From the NCBI GenBank assembly GCA_913048135.1, contig CAJWVY010000014.1, forward strand, positions 1-34,656: a stretch of DNA of 34,656 nt, written 5' to 3'. Below the pieces are notes generated by a model. That model saw only the letters and a list, made by a program, of their open reading frames with translations, was not told the DNA's origin and did no database searches. This document shows positions 1 to 8,476 of this stretch, piece after piece (position 1 is the first letter of the stretch; every line of letters begins with the position of its first letter). A program made the position numbers and the translations under genes. Origin of the DNA: an uncultured Verrucomicrobiales bacterium. Lineage in GTDB: Bacteria; Verrucomicrobiota; Verrucomicrobiia; Limisphaerales; UBA1100.

Positions 1-2415
1 CTTGAGATAGGCCGTTTGATAGGCCACCACGGCATAGGCGGCGGCGTGTGATTTGTTGAATCCATAGCCAGCGAATTTCTCCAGCAAATCGAAAATCTTA
101 TTGGCCTGAGCTTCGGGGATGCTGTTGGTTTCCTTGCAGCCGGCCACAAAGCTCTTCCGCTGTTTGGCCATTTCCTCGAGCTTCTTTTTGCCCATGGCGC
201 GCCGTAGCAAATCCGCACTACCGAGCGAGTAACCAGCCAGCAACTGCGTGGCCTGCATTACCTGCTCTTGATAAATGAGAATGCCGTAGGTTTCTTCGGA
301 AATCTCTTCGAGTAACGGATGCTCGTATTTGATTTCCACCTTGCCGTGGCGGCGCTTGATGAAATCCGGGATGAGATCCATCGGGCCCGGCCGATAGAGC
401 GCCACCAGCGCGGTGATGTGCTCCACGGAGGCGAGCTGGAATTCGCGACACAGATTGCGCATGCCGCCGGATTCCAGCTGGAACACCCCGACGGTGCGGC
501 CTTCGTTGAGTAGATCGTAAGTCTTCTGATCATCGAGTGGGAGAAGATCCACATCGATGGTCTCGCCCTTGGTGGCCTGGATCATTTCGCAGGAGTTGCG
601 GATGACCGTCAGCGTTTTCAAGCCGAGAAAATCCATCTTCAACAAGCCCAGATCGCCCACCGGGTTCATGGGGTACTGGGTGGTGATGACGCCGTCGGCG
701 TCGGCCTTAAGCGGGAGCACATTAACCAACGGCTCGGCGCCGATCACCACTGCCGCGGCGTGGATGGAGGAATTGCGTGTGAGATCCTCCAGCACAAACG
801 CGGTATCAATCAGCTCGCGTGTGACTTCCTCGTTATCGTAGGCCTGTTTGAGTTCGGTGGATTGTTCGAGCGATTTTTCCAGCGTGATCTTCAGTTCATC
901 CGGGATCATCTTGGCCAGTCGATCCACCTCACCGTAGCTGAGGCCCATGACGCGGCCGACATCGCGGATGACGGACTTCGAGCCCATCGTACCGAAGGTG
1001 ATGGTCTGGGCAACACAATCGCGCCCATATTTTTCCCGACAATATTCGATGACCGTCTGACGTTGGTCATCGGCAAAATCGATGTCGATGTCGGGAGGGT
1101 TAACGCGTTCGGGATTTAGAAAACGTTCGAACAGCAGACCGTAGCGCAGCGGGTCGACATTGGAAATTTCCAGCAGATAGGTGACCAGCGAACCGGCTGC
1201 CGAACCACGGGCCACACAGGCAATGCCCTGTTTGCGGCCGTGCTGGACAAAGTCGCCAACAATCAGGAAGTAATCGACGAAGCCGGTCTTCTTGATCACG
1301 CCCATCTCCACCTCAATGCGATCGAGCACATCCTGCAGCGCGGCGGCTACTGCGGGGTCTTTGGGGTCGGTCTTGTCCGTATTGTCGGTGACCTGCAGCG
1401 TGGGCAGGGTGGAAGCATCGCGGATGGAACGAATCTCGTATGCGCCATCCTTGTCCTTCGCCTCGATGCCGTAGCGTTTCTCAAGACCGTCAGTCATCAG
1501 ATGCCGCAAGTACCCTTCGCCGGTGAAACCTTCGGGCGGTTCAAACACTGGATAATGAAGTTTACCCAGCTCGATCTCTACGTTGCATTGCTCGGCGATG
1601 GCCACGGTGTTGCGCACGGCCTCGGGGACCTCGGCAAAGAGCGCAGCCATTTCATCGGCGCTGCGGAGGTAAAATTGTTCCGGCGCATAATTCATGCGAT
1701 TCGGATCGCTGAGGTGGGTTTGGGTGCCAATACAGATCAGCGCGTCGTGCGCGTGGGAATGATCGCGCTCGATATAATGTACATCGTTGGTGGCGACGAG
1801 ATTGAGGTCAAATTCATTGGCCCACGGAATCAGTTGGGCATTGACCTTGGCCTGTTCGTTGAGGCCATGGTTTTGTAGTTCGAGAAAAAATCGTTCCTTG
1901 CCGAAGAGCTGCTTGAACCAGTCGAGCGCGGCGCGGGCCTTATCGAGGTCATCCCGTATGATCGCTTGGGGAATCTCGCTAGCGAGACAGCCGCTAAAGG
2001 CAATGATGCCTTCGTGATGTGCCTCAAGCAGCTCCTTGTCGATGCGCGGTTTGTAATAAAACCCCTCTAGATGTGCGGCCGTGGTGAGACGTACAAGGTT
2101 TTGGTAGCCGATTTCATTCTCGGCCAGCAACAGAAGATGATTGTAGGCGTCCTTGCCCGTGCGGCTGTTGGCTTTACGATCAAATCGGCTGCCGGGTGCT
2201 ATGTACATTTCACAGCCGATGATCGGCTTGAGATCCCTGCGTTTGGATTTTTGATAAAAATCTACCACGCCGTGCATCACACCGTGATCGGTGATGGCCA
2301 GCGCTGGAAAGTTCATTTCCACCGCACGGTCTACTAGCTTGTCCAGACGGCAGGCACCATCGAGCATTGAAAACTCGGTGTGGACATGCAGGTGAACAAA
2401 CTCGTTTTGGGGCAC
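1..2415 (-). CDS. dnaE: DNA polymerase III alpha subunit, 5' part
   Basis: Catalytic subunit of the replicative DNA polymerase. The first 805 codons are present and the gene runs off the left edge; family members are usually about 1,150-1,200 residues, so roughly the C-terminal third is missing. The N-terminal PHP domain starts with [13 protein letters not shown] (residues 8-20) and continues with ITDHG (41-45) and GCEMY (67-71). The polymerase catalytic motif PDIDIDF is at residues 441-447 (Asp442 and Asp444), and the third catalytic Asp is likely Asp595 in KMDFLG. The start is a GTG at 2415-2413. An in-frame TGA lies two codons upstream, so no longer start is possible, and the N-terminus matches the family (FVHLHVH). 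No Shine-Dalgarno is visible. Unlike E. coli DnaE, the PHP metal-site residues look intact. Confidence 0.97.
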   Translation of the reverse strand, partial: MPQNEFVHLHVHTEFSMLDGACRLDKLVDRAVEMNFPALAITDHGVMHGVVDFYQKSKRRDLKPIIGCEMYIAPGSRFDRKANSRTGKDAYNHLLLLAENEIGYQNLVRLTTAAHLEGFYYKPRIDKELLEAHHEGIIAFSGCLASEIPQAIIRDDLDKARAALDWFKQLFGKERFFLELQNHGLNEQAKVNAQLIPWANEFDLNLVATNDVHYIERDHSHAHDALICIGTQTHLSDPNRMNYAPEQFYLRSADEMAALFAEVPEAVRNTVAIAEQCNVEIELGKLHYPVFEPPEGFTGEGYLRHLMTDGLEKRYGIEAKDKDGAYEIRSIRDASTLPTLQVTDNTDKTDPKDPAVAAALQDVLDRIEVEMGVIKKTGFVDYFLIVGDFVQHGRKQGIACVARGSAAGSLVTYLLEISNVDPLRYGLLFERFLNPERVNPPDIDIDFADDQRQTVIEYCREKYGRDCVAQTITFGTMGSKSVIRDVGRVMGLSYGEVDRLAKMIPDELKITLEKSLEQSTELKQAYDNEEVTRELIDTAFVLEDLTRNSSIHAAAVVIGAEPLVNVLPLKADADGVITTQYPMNPVGDLGLLKMDFLGLKTLTVIRNSCEMIQATKGETIDVDLLPLDDQKTYDLLNEGRTVGVFQLESGGMRNLCREFQLASVEHITALVALYRPGPMDLIPDFIKRRHGKVEIKYEHPLLEEISEETYGILIYQEQVMQATQLLAGYSLGSADLLRRAMGKKKLEEMAKQRKSFVAGCKETNSIPEAQANKIFDLLEKFAGYGFNKSHAAAYAVVAYQTAYLK

Positions 2416-2420
2416 GGCTC

Positions 2421-2450
2421 AAGTTAGCCGAGGGGAAGCATTTGGTGCAA
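2421..2450 (-). promoter_or_regulatory. Candidate promoter of dnaE
   Basis: Minus-strand TTGCAC (2450-2445) and TAACTT (2426-2421) are separated by 18 bases. The -10-like box ends only 5 bases before the GTG start, so transcription would begin at or next to the start codon. The match to consensus is weak; support comes from the same layout at other genes in the window. Confidence 0.3.
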
Positions 2451-2539
2451 GCGGATGAAGTGTGCCGGTTGTTAACAGACAAAAATGCCACAGCACACGC
2501 TTGCTTTCCCGTCGTAAACAACGCACATTGCGTGAACCC

Positions 2540-2556
2540 CACTTGCAACCCAAGTG
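2540..2556. repeat. Short perfect inverted repeat before the unknown gene
   Basis: CACTTG, five bases, then CAAGTG. The 6-bp palindrome ends 6 bases before the ATG at 2563. It could be an operator or a small translational hairpin, or chance. Confidence 0.3.
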
Positions 2557-2562
2557 CCGTCT

Positions 2563-4137
2563 ATGAGTGATCAACCCGACAACGAATTGTCGTTAGACCT
2601 GCAGTTCCTGCCCGACTGGGCGCAGGACGATGTGGGGAAGAACAAGTATGCTAATCACTCAGGCGAAGACAGGCCACAACGCGGTGGCGGTCGCAAGGGC
2701 CCGCGACGCGATCGGGATGACCGTGGCCGAGGCCGGGATGACCGGCGACCTCGCGGTGATCGACGACCACAGGGCAAAGGCGGGCGCGATCAACGCGGAC
2801 CACGTGATGACGATCGCCGGGGGGCGCGGGACAAGCGGGGCCGCGATTCGCGTGGTGGAAAATTTAAACGCCCACAGGCGCCGCAGTTGGATCTGAAGGT
2901 GGATTTTGTGCCGGACGCCGATGGCGTGGAATCCATCGCCAAGGAGATCAAGCTCACCGGCCGTTCCTATCCGCTCTTTCAAATTGCGCTGCTCGTGCTC
3001 GAGCGCCCGGCGCGTTACACCATCCGGTTGCGCGTGCAGAAAAAGCCCGGCGGCGAAGTGACCCAGCGCCTGTTTGCCTGCAAGCTCGATGGCACTGCGT
3101 GGCTCAACGAGGATCAGGCCGTGCGGCACACCTTGGGCAAGCACTTCGATGAATTTTACGAAACGCGCAAGACGGAGACTGAAGGGCCCAAGGGTAACTT
3201 CACCTTCGTGGCTCAGTGCGGTGTGACCGATGAATACCTCGGCGCGCCGAATCATCACGATTACCAGAACCGGTTGGTGTCCTTCCATGCCGAGCGCCTG
3301 GCGCGGATGCCGTTTGAGAAATTCAAAAGCCGCATCCGTATCGTGAAGGAGGAGGAGGCCATCAACGCGTGGCTGGAACAGGCCAAGTGGAAGACTGAAT
3401 ATGTCACCCGCAAGGCTGAGGCCGAGCAGGCCTTTGCCAAACGCGATGAGGTGGAGGCGCATTTCCGGGAACAACACCTAAACGATGCCGTGGAAGAGGT
3501 TGAGGTGTGCGAGGTCTCCGGCGAAAACGCCAAGGCCATGGCCAATCCGCGCACGCTCGCCGAATTTCTCAAGGATCAATGGCACAAGCAGAAGCATTTC
3601 CCGATGCAGCTGTCCACGCACTTGAGCAAACAGTTTTCCCGGATGGGGCTACAGTTTTTCAAGAAAGACAAAAAGGTGACGCACGTCTCGGTGGCGCGTC
3701 CCAATTTCCTTGATGTCGAAACCGAGCCGGTCAGTGAAGGCGTGAAGAAAATCATGCAGTTCATCGACGGCACCGAAGAATGCACGCGCCGCCAGATCCT
3801 GGAACACCTCGGCGGCATGGAGCATGTGGAGCCGAAGGAAAGCGAGGAACCCGTCCCGGCCCCGGAACAAACCGAGGAACAAAAGCAACTCACCTCCGAC
3901 CTCCACTGGCTCATCCACCAGGGTCACGTCCTAGAATTCTCCAACGGCATCATCGAGACGGCTAAGAAACCCAAGAAAAAACCCGAGCCCTCCGCTGAAC
4001 CCAAAGCCCCCGATGCGAGCCCGGATGAAACTGTTTCCGATTCGCAGTCAGCCGAAACGGAAGCAACAGCATCAGTCGATAAGGAAAACTCAGAATCTGA
4101 TTTGGAAACCTCTTCAGAATCCGATCCCGCCGGATAA
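2563..4137 (+). CDS. Unknown protein with Arg/Gly/Asp-rich disordered N-terminus
   Basis: I do not recognise a named family. The 524-residue product has four parts: a short N-terminal segment containing LQFLPDWA; a low-complexity stretch (about residues 33-105) made mostly of Arg, Gly, Asp and Lys with RGG- and RDDR-like repeats; a folded-looking middle (about 110-420) rich in alternating alpha and beta segments; and an acidic Ser/Glu/Pro-rich tail from about 470. The segment around residues 400-465 (TRRQILEHLGG ... LHWLIHQGHVLEFSNG) looks like a winged helix. RGG/RD-type tracts commonly bind RNA, so a nucleic-acid-binding role is plausible but inferred. ATG 2563 is chosen; an in-frame GTG lies nine bases upstream, inside the inverted repeat. 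No Shine-Dalgarno is visible. The gene is divergent from dnaE and convergent with guaA. Confidence 0.85.
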   Translation: MSDQPDNELSLDLQFLPDWAQDDVGKNKYANHSGEDRPQRGGGRKGPRRDRDDRGRGRDDRRPRGDRRPQGKGGRDQRGPRDDDRRGARDKRGRDSRGGKFKRPQAPQLDLKVDFVPDADGVESIAKEIKLTGRSYPLFQIALLVLERPARYTIRLRVQKKPGGEVTQRLFACKLDGTAWLNEDQAVRHTLGKHFDEFYETRKTETEGPKGNFTFVAQCGVTDEYLGAPNHHDYQNRLVSFHAERLARMPFEKFKSRIRIVKEEEAINAWLEQAKWKTEYVTRKAEAEQAFAKRDEVEAHFREQHLNDAVEEVEVCEVSGENAKAMANPRTLAEFLKDQWHKQKHFPMQLSTHLSKQFSRMGLQFFKKDKKVTHVSVARPNFLDVETEPVSEGVKKIMQFIDGTEECTRRQILEHLGGMEHVEPKESEEPVPAPEQTEEQKQLTSDLHWLIHQGHVLEFSNGIIETAKKPKKKPEPSAEPKAPDASPDETVSDSQSAETEATASVDKENSESDLETSSESDPAG

Positions 4138-4186
4138 TCCCTCTCAAATTTCAGGGGGCACCGGCCTGATTTCCTCAATAAGATCT

Positions 4187-4201
4187 CGGCCGAAAAGGCC
4201 G
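4187..4201. terminator. Possible terminator hairpin between convergent genes
   Basis: CGGCC-GAAAA-GGCCG forms a 5-bp GC stem in the 126-base gap between the unknown gene and guaA. No T-run follows on either strand, so this is at best a weak or factor-assisted terminator. The rest of the gap shows nothing recognisable. Confidence 0.25.
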
Positions 4202-4263
4202 GTTACACCATTCGAGTCGGCGGTCTCAACAGCAATCCATTGTTGAAGAAATGGCTTAGAACC

Positions 4264-5805
4264 TTACTCCCACTCGATTGTGCCGGGAGGTTTGCTGGTA
4301 ATGTCGTAGACGACGCGGTTAACGCCGTCGACTTCGTTGATAATGCGGCTGGAGATGGTTTCCAACAGGGCGGGCGGCAGCTTGACCCAGTCGGCAGTCA
4401 TGCCGTCCTTGCTCTCCACAATGCGCACGGCGATGGTGTACTCGTAGGTGCGTTCATCGCCCATTACGCCAACGCTCTTCACTGGGAGTAACACGGCAAA
4501 ACTTTGCCAGACTTTATAGTACCAGCCGCTGTCTTTCATGGACTCCACCACGATGCGATCCGCGTTACGGAGAATTTCTAAACGGCTTTCGGTGAGGTCG
4601 CCCAGCAGGCGGACGGCCAGACCGGGGCCGGGGAAGGGTTGACGCCAGACGACTTCCTTGGGTAGGCCCAAAGCCGTTCCCAGTGCGCGGACTTCATCTT
4701 TGAATAGGCAGCGTAGAGGTTCGACGAGCTTGAACTTCATATCCTTGGGCAGGCCGCCTACATTGTGGTGGCTCTTGATCAAAGCGGCCGGGTTGCCAGC
4801 GATGGGAACGGACTCGATGACATCCGGATACAGCGTGCCTTGTGCAAGGAATTTGGCTTTGCCGACCTTGCGGGTGGCTTTTTGAAACACATCAATGAAG
4901 GTGTTACCGATGATCTTGCGCTTCGTCTCGGGATCCGTGACGCCCTTGAGTTTTTTGAGGAACAACTTGGCGGTGTCCTCGTAGAGGAAATTGCACTTAA
5001 AATTGTTTTTGAACAGCGTCTTCACTGCTTCGGCTTCGTTGGCGCGTAGCACACCGTTGTTGACGAAGATACAGGTAAGTTGTTTACCAATGGCCTTGTG
5101 GATAAGCGCGGCGGCCACGCTGGAATCCACACCTCCGGACAGGCCCAGGATGACGTGTTCCTTGCCGACCTGCGCGCGGATGTCTTCCACGGACTGGTCA
5201 ATGTAGCTGCGCATGGTCCACTTGCGGCCGCAGCCACAAATCTTTTGGACGAAATTGCTGAGAATGGTTTTGCCCTTGGGTGTGTGCACCACTTCGGGGT
5301 GAAATTGCAGTCCGAAAAATTTGCGCTTCCGGTTTTCCACCGCGGCGTACGGGGAATTTTCCGTGACCGCTACGGTCTTGAAACCTTCGGGCAGTTTCGT
5401 GAGTTTATCACCGTGGGAATTCCACACCTGTAAGCTTTTGGGTAATTTTCCGAAGAGCGCGCAGCGGCCGTCTTTTACTGTGAGTGTGCCTTTGCCGTAC
5501 TCGCGCTTGAGACCGCGTTCAACTTTGCCTCCGAGGAATTTCGCCATCACCTGCAGGCCAAAGCAAATACCCAGCACCGGGACGCCGAGCTCGAATACCG
5601 CCTTATCCGGCAGTGGTGCCTTGCGGCTGTAAACGCTCATGGGGCCGCCGGAAAGAATGATGCCCTTGGGTGCCAAGGCGGCGATCTCTTCCGCGGCCGT
5701 ATTGTAGGGCAGGATTGTCGAGTACACTTTGCACTCGCGGATACGGCGCGCAATCACCTGCGTGTATTGCGAGCCAAAATCAAGAATGACAATTTGCTCC
5801 TGCAT
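4264..5805 (-). CDS. guaA: GMP synthase (glutamine-hydrolysing)
   Basis: Converts XMP, ATP and glutamine to GMP, the last step of de novo guanine nucleotide synthesis, in the cytoplasm. The 513-residue length is typical. The class I glutamine amidotransferase domain comes first, with catalytic Cys81 in LGICFGLQ and the His169/Glu171 pair in LQFHPEV. The ATP-pyrophosphatase domain follows with its P-loop SGGVDSS at residues 223-229, and the C-terminal dimerisation domain ends in PPGTIEWE. The reading frame stays open upstream to 5970, but the family N-terminus ([14 protein letters not shown]) begins at ATG 5805; the upstream part would overlap the neighbouring plus-strand gene. It stands alone, divergent from the zinc-ribbon gene. 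Confidence 0.97.
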   Translation of the reverse strand: MQEQIVILDFGSQYTQVIARRIRECKVYSTILPYNTAAEEIAALAPKGIILSGGPMSVYSRKAPLPDKAVFELGVPVLGICFGLQVMAKFLGGKVERGLKREYGKGTLTVKDGRCALFGKLPKSLQVWNSHGDKLTKLPEGFKTVAVTENSPYAAVENRKRKFFGLQFHPEVVHTPKGKTILSNFVQKICGCGRKWTMRSYIDQSVEDIRAQVGKEHVILGLSGGVDSSVAAALIHKAIGKQLTCIFVNNGVLRANEAEAVKTLFKNNFKCNFLYEDTAKLFLKKLKGVTDPETKRKIIGNTFIDVFQKATRKVGKAKFLAQGTLYPDVIESVPIAGNPAALIKSHHNVGGLPKDMKFKLVEPLRCLFKDEVRALGTALGLPKEVVWRQPFPGPGLAVRLLGDLTESRLEILRNADRIVVESMKDSGWYYKVWQSFAVLLPVKSVGVMGDERTYEYTIAVRIVESKDGMTADWVKLPPALLETISSRIINEVDGVNRVVYDITSKPPGTIEWE

Positions 5806-5877
5806 GTTGGAGAAAGAGGAGACCCTGCCGTGTGGGCCGTTGAAAACCAGCAAAAATTTATTCCCAACGGCGCGGCG

Positions 5878-5906
5878 TTGACTTGACCCTTCCGGAAGCC
5901 TAGGTT
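5878..5906 (+). promoter_or_regulatory. Candidate promoter of the zinc-ribbon gene
   Basis: TTGACT (5878-5883), 17-base spacer, TAGGTT (5901-5906). The -35 is strong and the -10 keeps only the key T, A and final T. The predicted start site is about 5 bases before the ATG at 5918, with no room for a Shine-Dalgarno. Confidence 0.4.
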
Positions 5907-5917
5907 GGCCGAACCCC

Positions 5918-6643
5918 ATGCACGAGGATATCGAAAAACTGCTGGTCCTGCAGGAAAGGGATCGATCCATCGCTCACGCTGAGCAGGAAATTGCCGGTCT
6001 GGAGCACGAACGGGTGGAGGTGAACAGCCGTTCGGCTGATGCGGAAACGGCTCATGAGGCAGCTCAGCAAAAAGCCAAGGAATTAGAGGCCCGCAAAAAC
6101 GGGTTGGAAGTGGAGGTCGAAGCCGAGCAGGAAAAGATCCGGACCTACGCCCGACAGCAGATGGATACCAAGGACAACGATCAATATAAAGCTCTGGGGC
6201 GTCAGCAGGAAACCTGCAAGGAGACTATTTCGGATTTGGAAACCACCGAGATTGAAGTGCTGGAGGAAATCGATTCGCACGCCGAGGTAAGTCAGGCCGC
6301 TAAGACGGAACTGGATGAAGCCAATGCCGCGAAGGCCAAGGCATTAGGTGAGATTGACGAGCGCGAAACCAATCTGAAGACTAAGCTGGAGGGATTGGCC
6401 GTTCAACGCACGGAATCCGCGGGAAAAGTGGAAGCGAGCGTGCTCAAGCAATACGACCGCTTGCGAGCGCGCAAGGGGACCAATATTGTGGTTGGTATCG
6501 AGCATGGCGCTTGCGGAGGCTGCCATATGAAGCTACCTGAATCTGATGTGATAGAGATTAAGACCGGATCCAAAATCAATTATTGCCCGCACTGCGGCCG
6601 CATTCTTTATTACACGCGAGATATGGTTATGGAATCGGATTAG
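5918..6643 (+). CDS. Coiled-coil C4 zinc-ribbon protein (COG1579/HP0958 family)
   Basis: 241 residues. About residues 5-180 are almost entirely Glu/Lys/Ala/Gln-rich helix and form a long antiparallel coiled coil. The C-terminus holds a zinc ribbon with Cys199 and Cys202 (CGGC) and Cys223 and Cys226 (CPHC). This is the architecture of the HP0958/FlgZ-like family, whose studied members bind nucleic acid or protein partners; the exact function outside Helicobacter is not settled. Start ATG 5918 follows a candidate promoter closely and has no Shine-Dalgarno. It lies 67 bases upstream of the RNase P RNA gene. As I recall, this family often neighbours rnpB in other bacteria, which hints at an RNA-related role, but that is inference. 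Confidence 0.9.
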   Translation: MHEDIEKLLVLQERDRSIAHAEQEIAGLEHERVEVNSRSADAETAHEAAQQKAKELEARKNGLEVEVEAEQEKIRTYARQQMDTKDNDQYKALGRQQETCKETISDLETTEIEVLEEIDSHAEVSQAAKTELDEANAAKAKALGEIDERETNLKTKLEGLAVQRTESAGKVEASVLKQYDRLRARKGTNIVVGIEHGACGGCHMKLPESDVIEIKTGSKINYCPHCGRILYYTRDMVMESD

Positions 6644-6675
6644 GAGAAATCCGAAATACTTCCTGTATTTCAGCC

Positions 6676-6704
6676 TTCAAAAACACTCCGAAATCTTCAA
6701 TACT
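6676..6704 (+). promoter_or_regulatory. Candidate promoter of rnpB
   Basis: TTCAAA (6676-6681), 17-base spacer, AATACT (6699-6704). Each box matches 4 of 6 consensus bases. The predicted start site, about 6711, coincides with the first base of the P1 helix of the RNA. Confidence 0.45.
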
Positions 6705-6710
6705 AACCCC

Positions 6711-7097
6711 ACCTTGGAAGGGTGGAGGATCGCTTTCGTTTTATGACGGGAGAGGAAAGTCCGAACACCACAGGACGCGATGCTGCGTAACCTCGGTTCC
6801 GCCGGGGATACATGCAGGCGGCGGTTTCGGAAGGAACCGTCGACGGACAGTGCCACAGAAAACAAACCGCCCCGGTTCGCCGGAGCAAGGGTGAAAAGGT
6901 GGGGTAAGAGCCCACCGCGCCACGCGCAAGCAAGGCGGCACGGTAAACCCCATCGGGTGCAAGGCCAAATAGGGGGCCAGGGACGGTCCGTCCCGCGATC
7001 GGAAACGATCACGGCTCCGGGTAGGGTCGCAACAGATAAATGATCCTCTCCACCGCGTGCGGTGTAGACAAAATTCGGCTTACAACCCTTCCAAGGT
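6711..7097 (+). ncRNA. rnpB: RNase P RNA, bacterial type A
   Basis: Catalytic RNA of ribonuclease P, which removes 5' leaders from pre-tRNA. The conserved landmarks occur in order: GAGGAAAGTCCG (6752-6763), CACAGAAAACAAACCGCC (6854-6871), GTGAAAAGGTGGGGTAAGAG (from 6891), GGCACGGTAAACCCC (from 6937), GGTGCAAGGCCAAATAGG (from 6956), AGATAAATGATC (7034-7045) and ATTCGGCTTACA near the 3' end. The termini are fixed by a perfect 13-bp P1 helix: ACCTTGGAAGGGT (6711-6723) pairs with ACCCTTCCAAGGT (7085-7097). The length of about 387 nt is normal for type A. No T-tract terminator follows. The DUF1501 start codon is only 20 bases further, so read-through or processing of a joint transcript is possible. 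Confidence 0.97.
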
Positions 7098-7117
7098 GCT
7101 TTATAGTAGGAGGAGCA

Positions 7118-8476
7118 ATGCAGCGGCGCGATTTTTTAAAACTCGGACTCGGTGGGCTGACTCTACCGCAGGTGCTGGCTTTGCGGGCCGGGGCGAACGA
7201 AGGCGCTCACGGTTTCGGCCGCGCCAAGAATTGTATCGTGCTCTTTTGCTGGGGCGGCATCAGTCACCTAGATACGTTTGATTTGAAACCCAACGCGCCC
7301 TCGAACATTCGCGGCACGTTTAACGAAATCCCCACCACCGTGCCCGGTATTCGGGTTGGCGAACATCTGCCCGGGTTTGCGCGCACCATGAAACACTGGG
7401 CCGTCGTGCGCAGCGCTCATCACAATGCGCCGAGTCATCGTTCCGGTGCTTACTGGAATCTGACCGGGCATCAACCGCAAAACCTGACCGGCAATTGGAC
7501 TGCCACTCGTGCGGATTGGCCGAGCATCGGCTCGATGATCTGGGACGCCAAAGGCGCGCCGGCAAATCATCTGCCCGGCGCCGTGGCGCTGCCGTACACC
7601 CTGTACGATGGCGGCGTCGCCAATGGGCAGGACGCGGGCTTCCTCGGCATGGCCAAGGATCCGGCTGTGTTTCGGCCGCCCAGTGAGGGGCTGAAATTCT
7701 ATGAGGGTAAATCGCCTACGTCCGGCCGCATCAATCTGGATTTGCCGGAAGGCGTAAACCGCCAACGCATGAACGGGCGACGAGGGTTGATTAATGGCTT
7801 CAGTCAGACAAAACGCACGGCTTTGGCACAGGAGACCGCTCCGATGAGCCGCACGCATGAGCAGGCGATGGATATGTTGCTTAATCCCTCGGTGCATGAA
7901 GCATTCGATCTAGAGAAAGAACCGCGCGCCGTGCGCGAGAAATACGGTATGCATATTTGCGGCCAAAGTACTTTGACCGCGCGCCGCCTCACGGAGGCCG
8001 GGGTGCCTGTGGCAACCGTATATTGTGCGGCCGGCGATTTGAATGGATCCAAAGGATCTCACTTTGACACGCACGCCAATAATTTTAACCGACTGAAAAA
8101 CGACATGCTGCCGCCCTTTGATCAGGCCGCCTCGGCGTTGGTCGAGGATCTGCACGCGCGCGGACGTCTGGACGACACGTTGGTCGTGATGCTCACCGAT
8201 TTCGGCCGCACGCCCAAGATTAACGGCGCCGCCGGGCGCGATCATTTTCCCGGGGCATACTCCGTGGTGTTTGCCGGTGGCGGGATTCAGGGCGGACAGG
8301 TGTATGGCGCCTCCAACGCCACCGGCTACGAACCGGCGGAGCAGGCTTGTGGCCCGCCGGATTTGCACGCCACCATTTTTCACGCGATGGGCATCGACCC
8401 TAGTACCACGATGATTCATGATCGCGACAACCGTCCGCTGCCGATCTGTGACGGCAAGCCGCTGCCGTTGTTCTAA
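7118..8476 (+). CDS. Tat-exported DUF1501 family protein
   Basis: 452 residues. The N-terminus MQRRDFLKLGLGGLTL is a twin-arginine (Tat) signal, so the protein is expected to be folded before export. The body matches the DUF1501 family (sulfatase/alkaline-phosphatase-like fold) by CWGGISHLDTFDLKP, the SAHHNAPSHRSGAYWNLTG region, HFDTHANNFNRLK and the C-terminal TDFGRTPKINGAAGRDHFPGAY segment. DUF1501 proteins are abundant in Planctomycetes and Verrucomicrobia, but their substrate is unknown. ATG 7118 is chosen because a strong Shine-Dalgarno AGGAGG (7108-7113) precedes it and the signal peptide begins here; the frame is open back to 7040, but that lies inside rnpB. Its stop overlaps that of the convergent glycosidase-like gene by four bases. 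Confidence 0.93.
   Translation: MQRRDFLKLGLGGLTLPQVLALRAGANEGAHGFGRAKNCIVLFCWGGISHLDTFDLKPNAPSNIRGTFNEIPTTVPGIRVGEHLPGFARTMKHWAVVRSAHHNAPSHRSGAYWNLTGHQPQNLTGNWTATRADWPSIGSMIWDAKGAPANHLPGAVALPYTLYDGGVANGQDAGFLGMAKDPAVFRPPSEGLKFYEGKSPTSGRINLDLPEGVNRQRMNGRRGLINGFSQTKRTALAQETAPMSRTHEQAMDMLLNPSVHEAFDLEKEPRAVREKYGMHICGQSTLTARRLTEAGVPVATVYCAAGDLNGSKGSHFDTHANNFNRLKNDMLPPFDQAASALVEDLHARGRLDDTLVVMLTDFGRTPKINGAAGRDHFPGAYSVVFAGGGIQGGQVYGASNATGYEPAEQACGPPDLHATIFHAMGIDPSTTMIHDRDNRPLPICDGKPLPLF

Noticed and set aside
5806-5970. N-terminal extension of guaA
   Set aside because: The family start is at 5805; the extra 55 codons have no homology-like sequence and overlap the zinc-ribbon gene and its promoter.
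7079-7107. CTTACA, 17 bases, TATAGT as a promoter for DUF1501
   Set aside because: The start site would fall after the Shine-Dalgarno, and the boxes overlap the 3' end of rnpB, so the similarity is probably chance.
7040-7117. Longer DUF1501 start
   Set aside because: It falls inside rnpB; the Tat signal and Shine-Dalgarno both point to ATG 7118.
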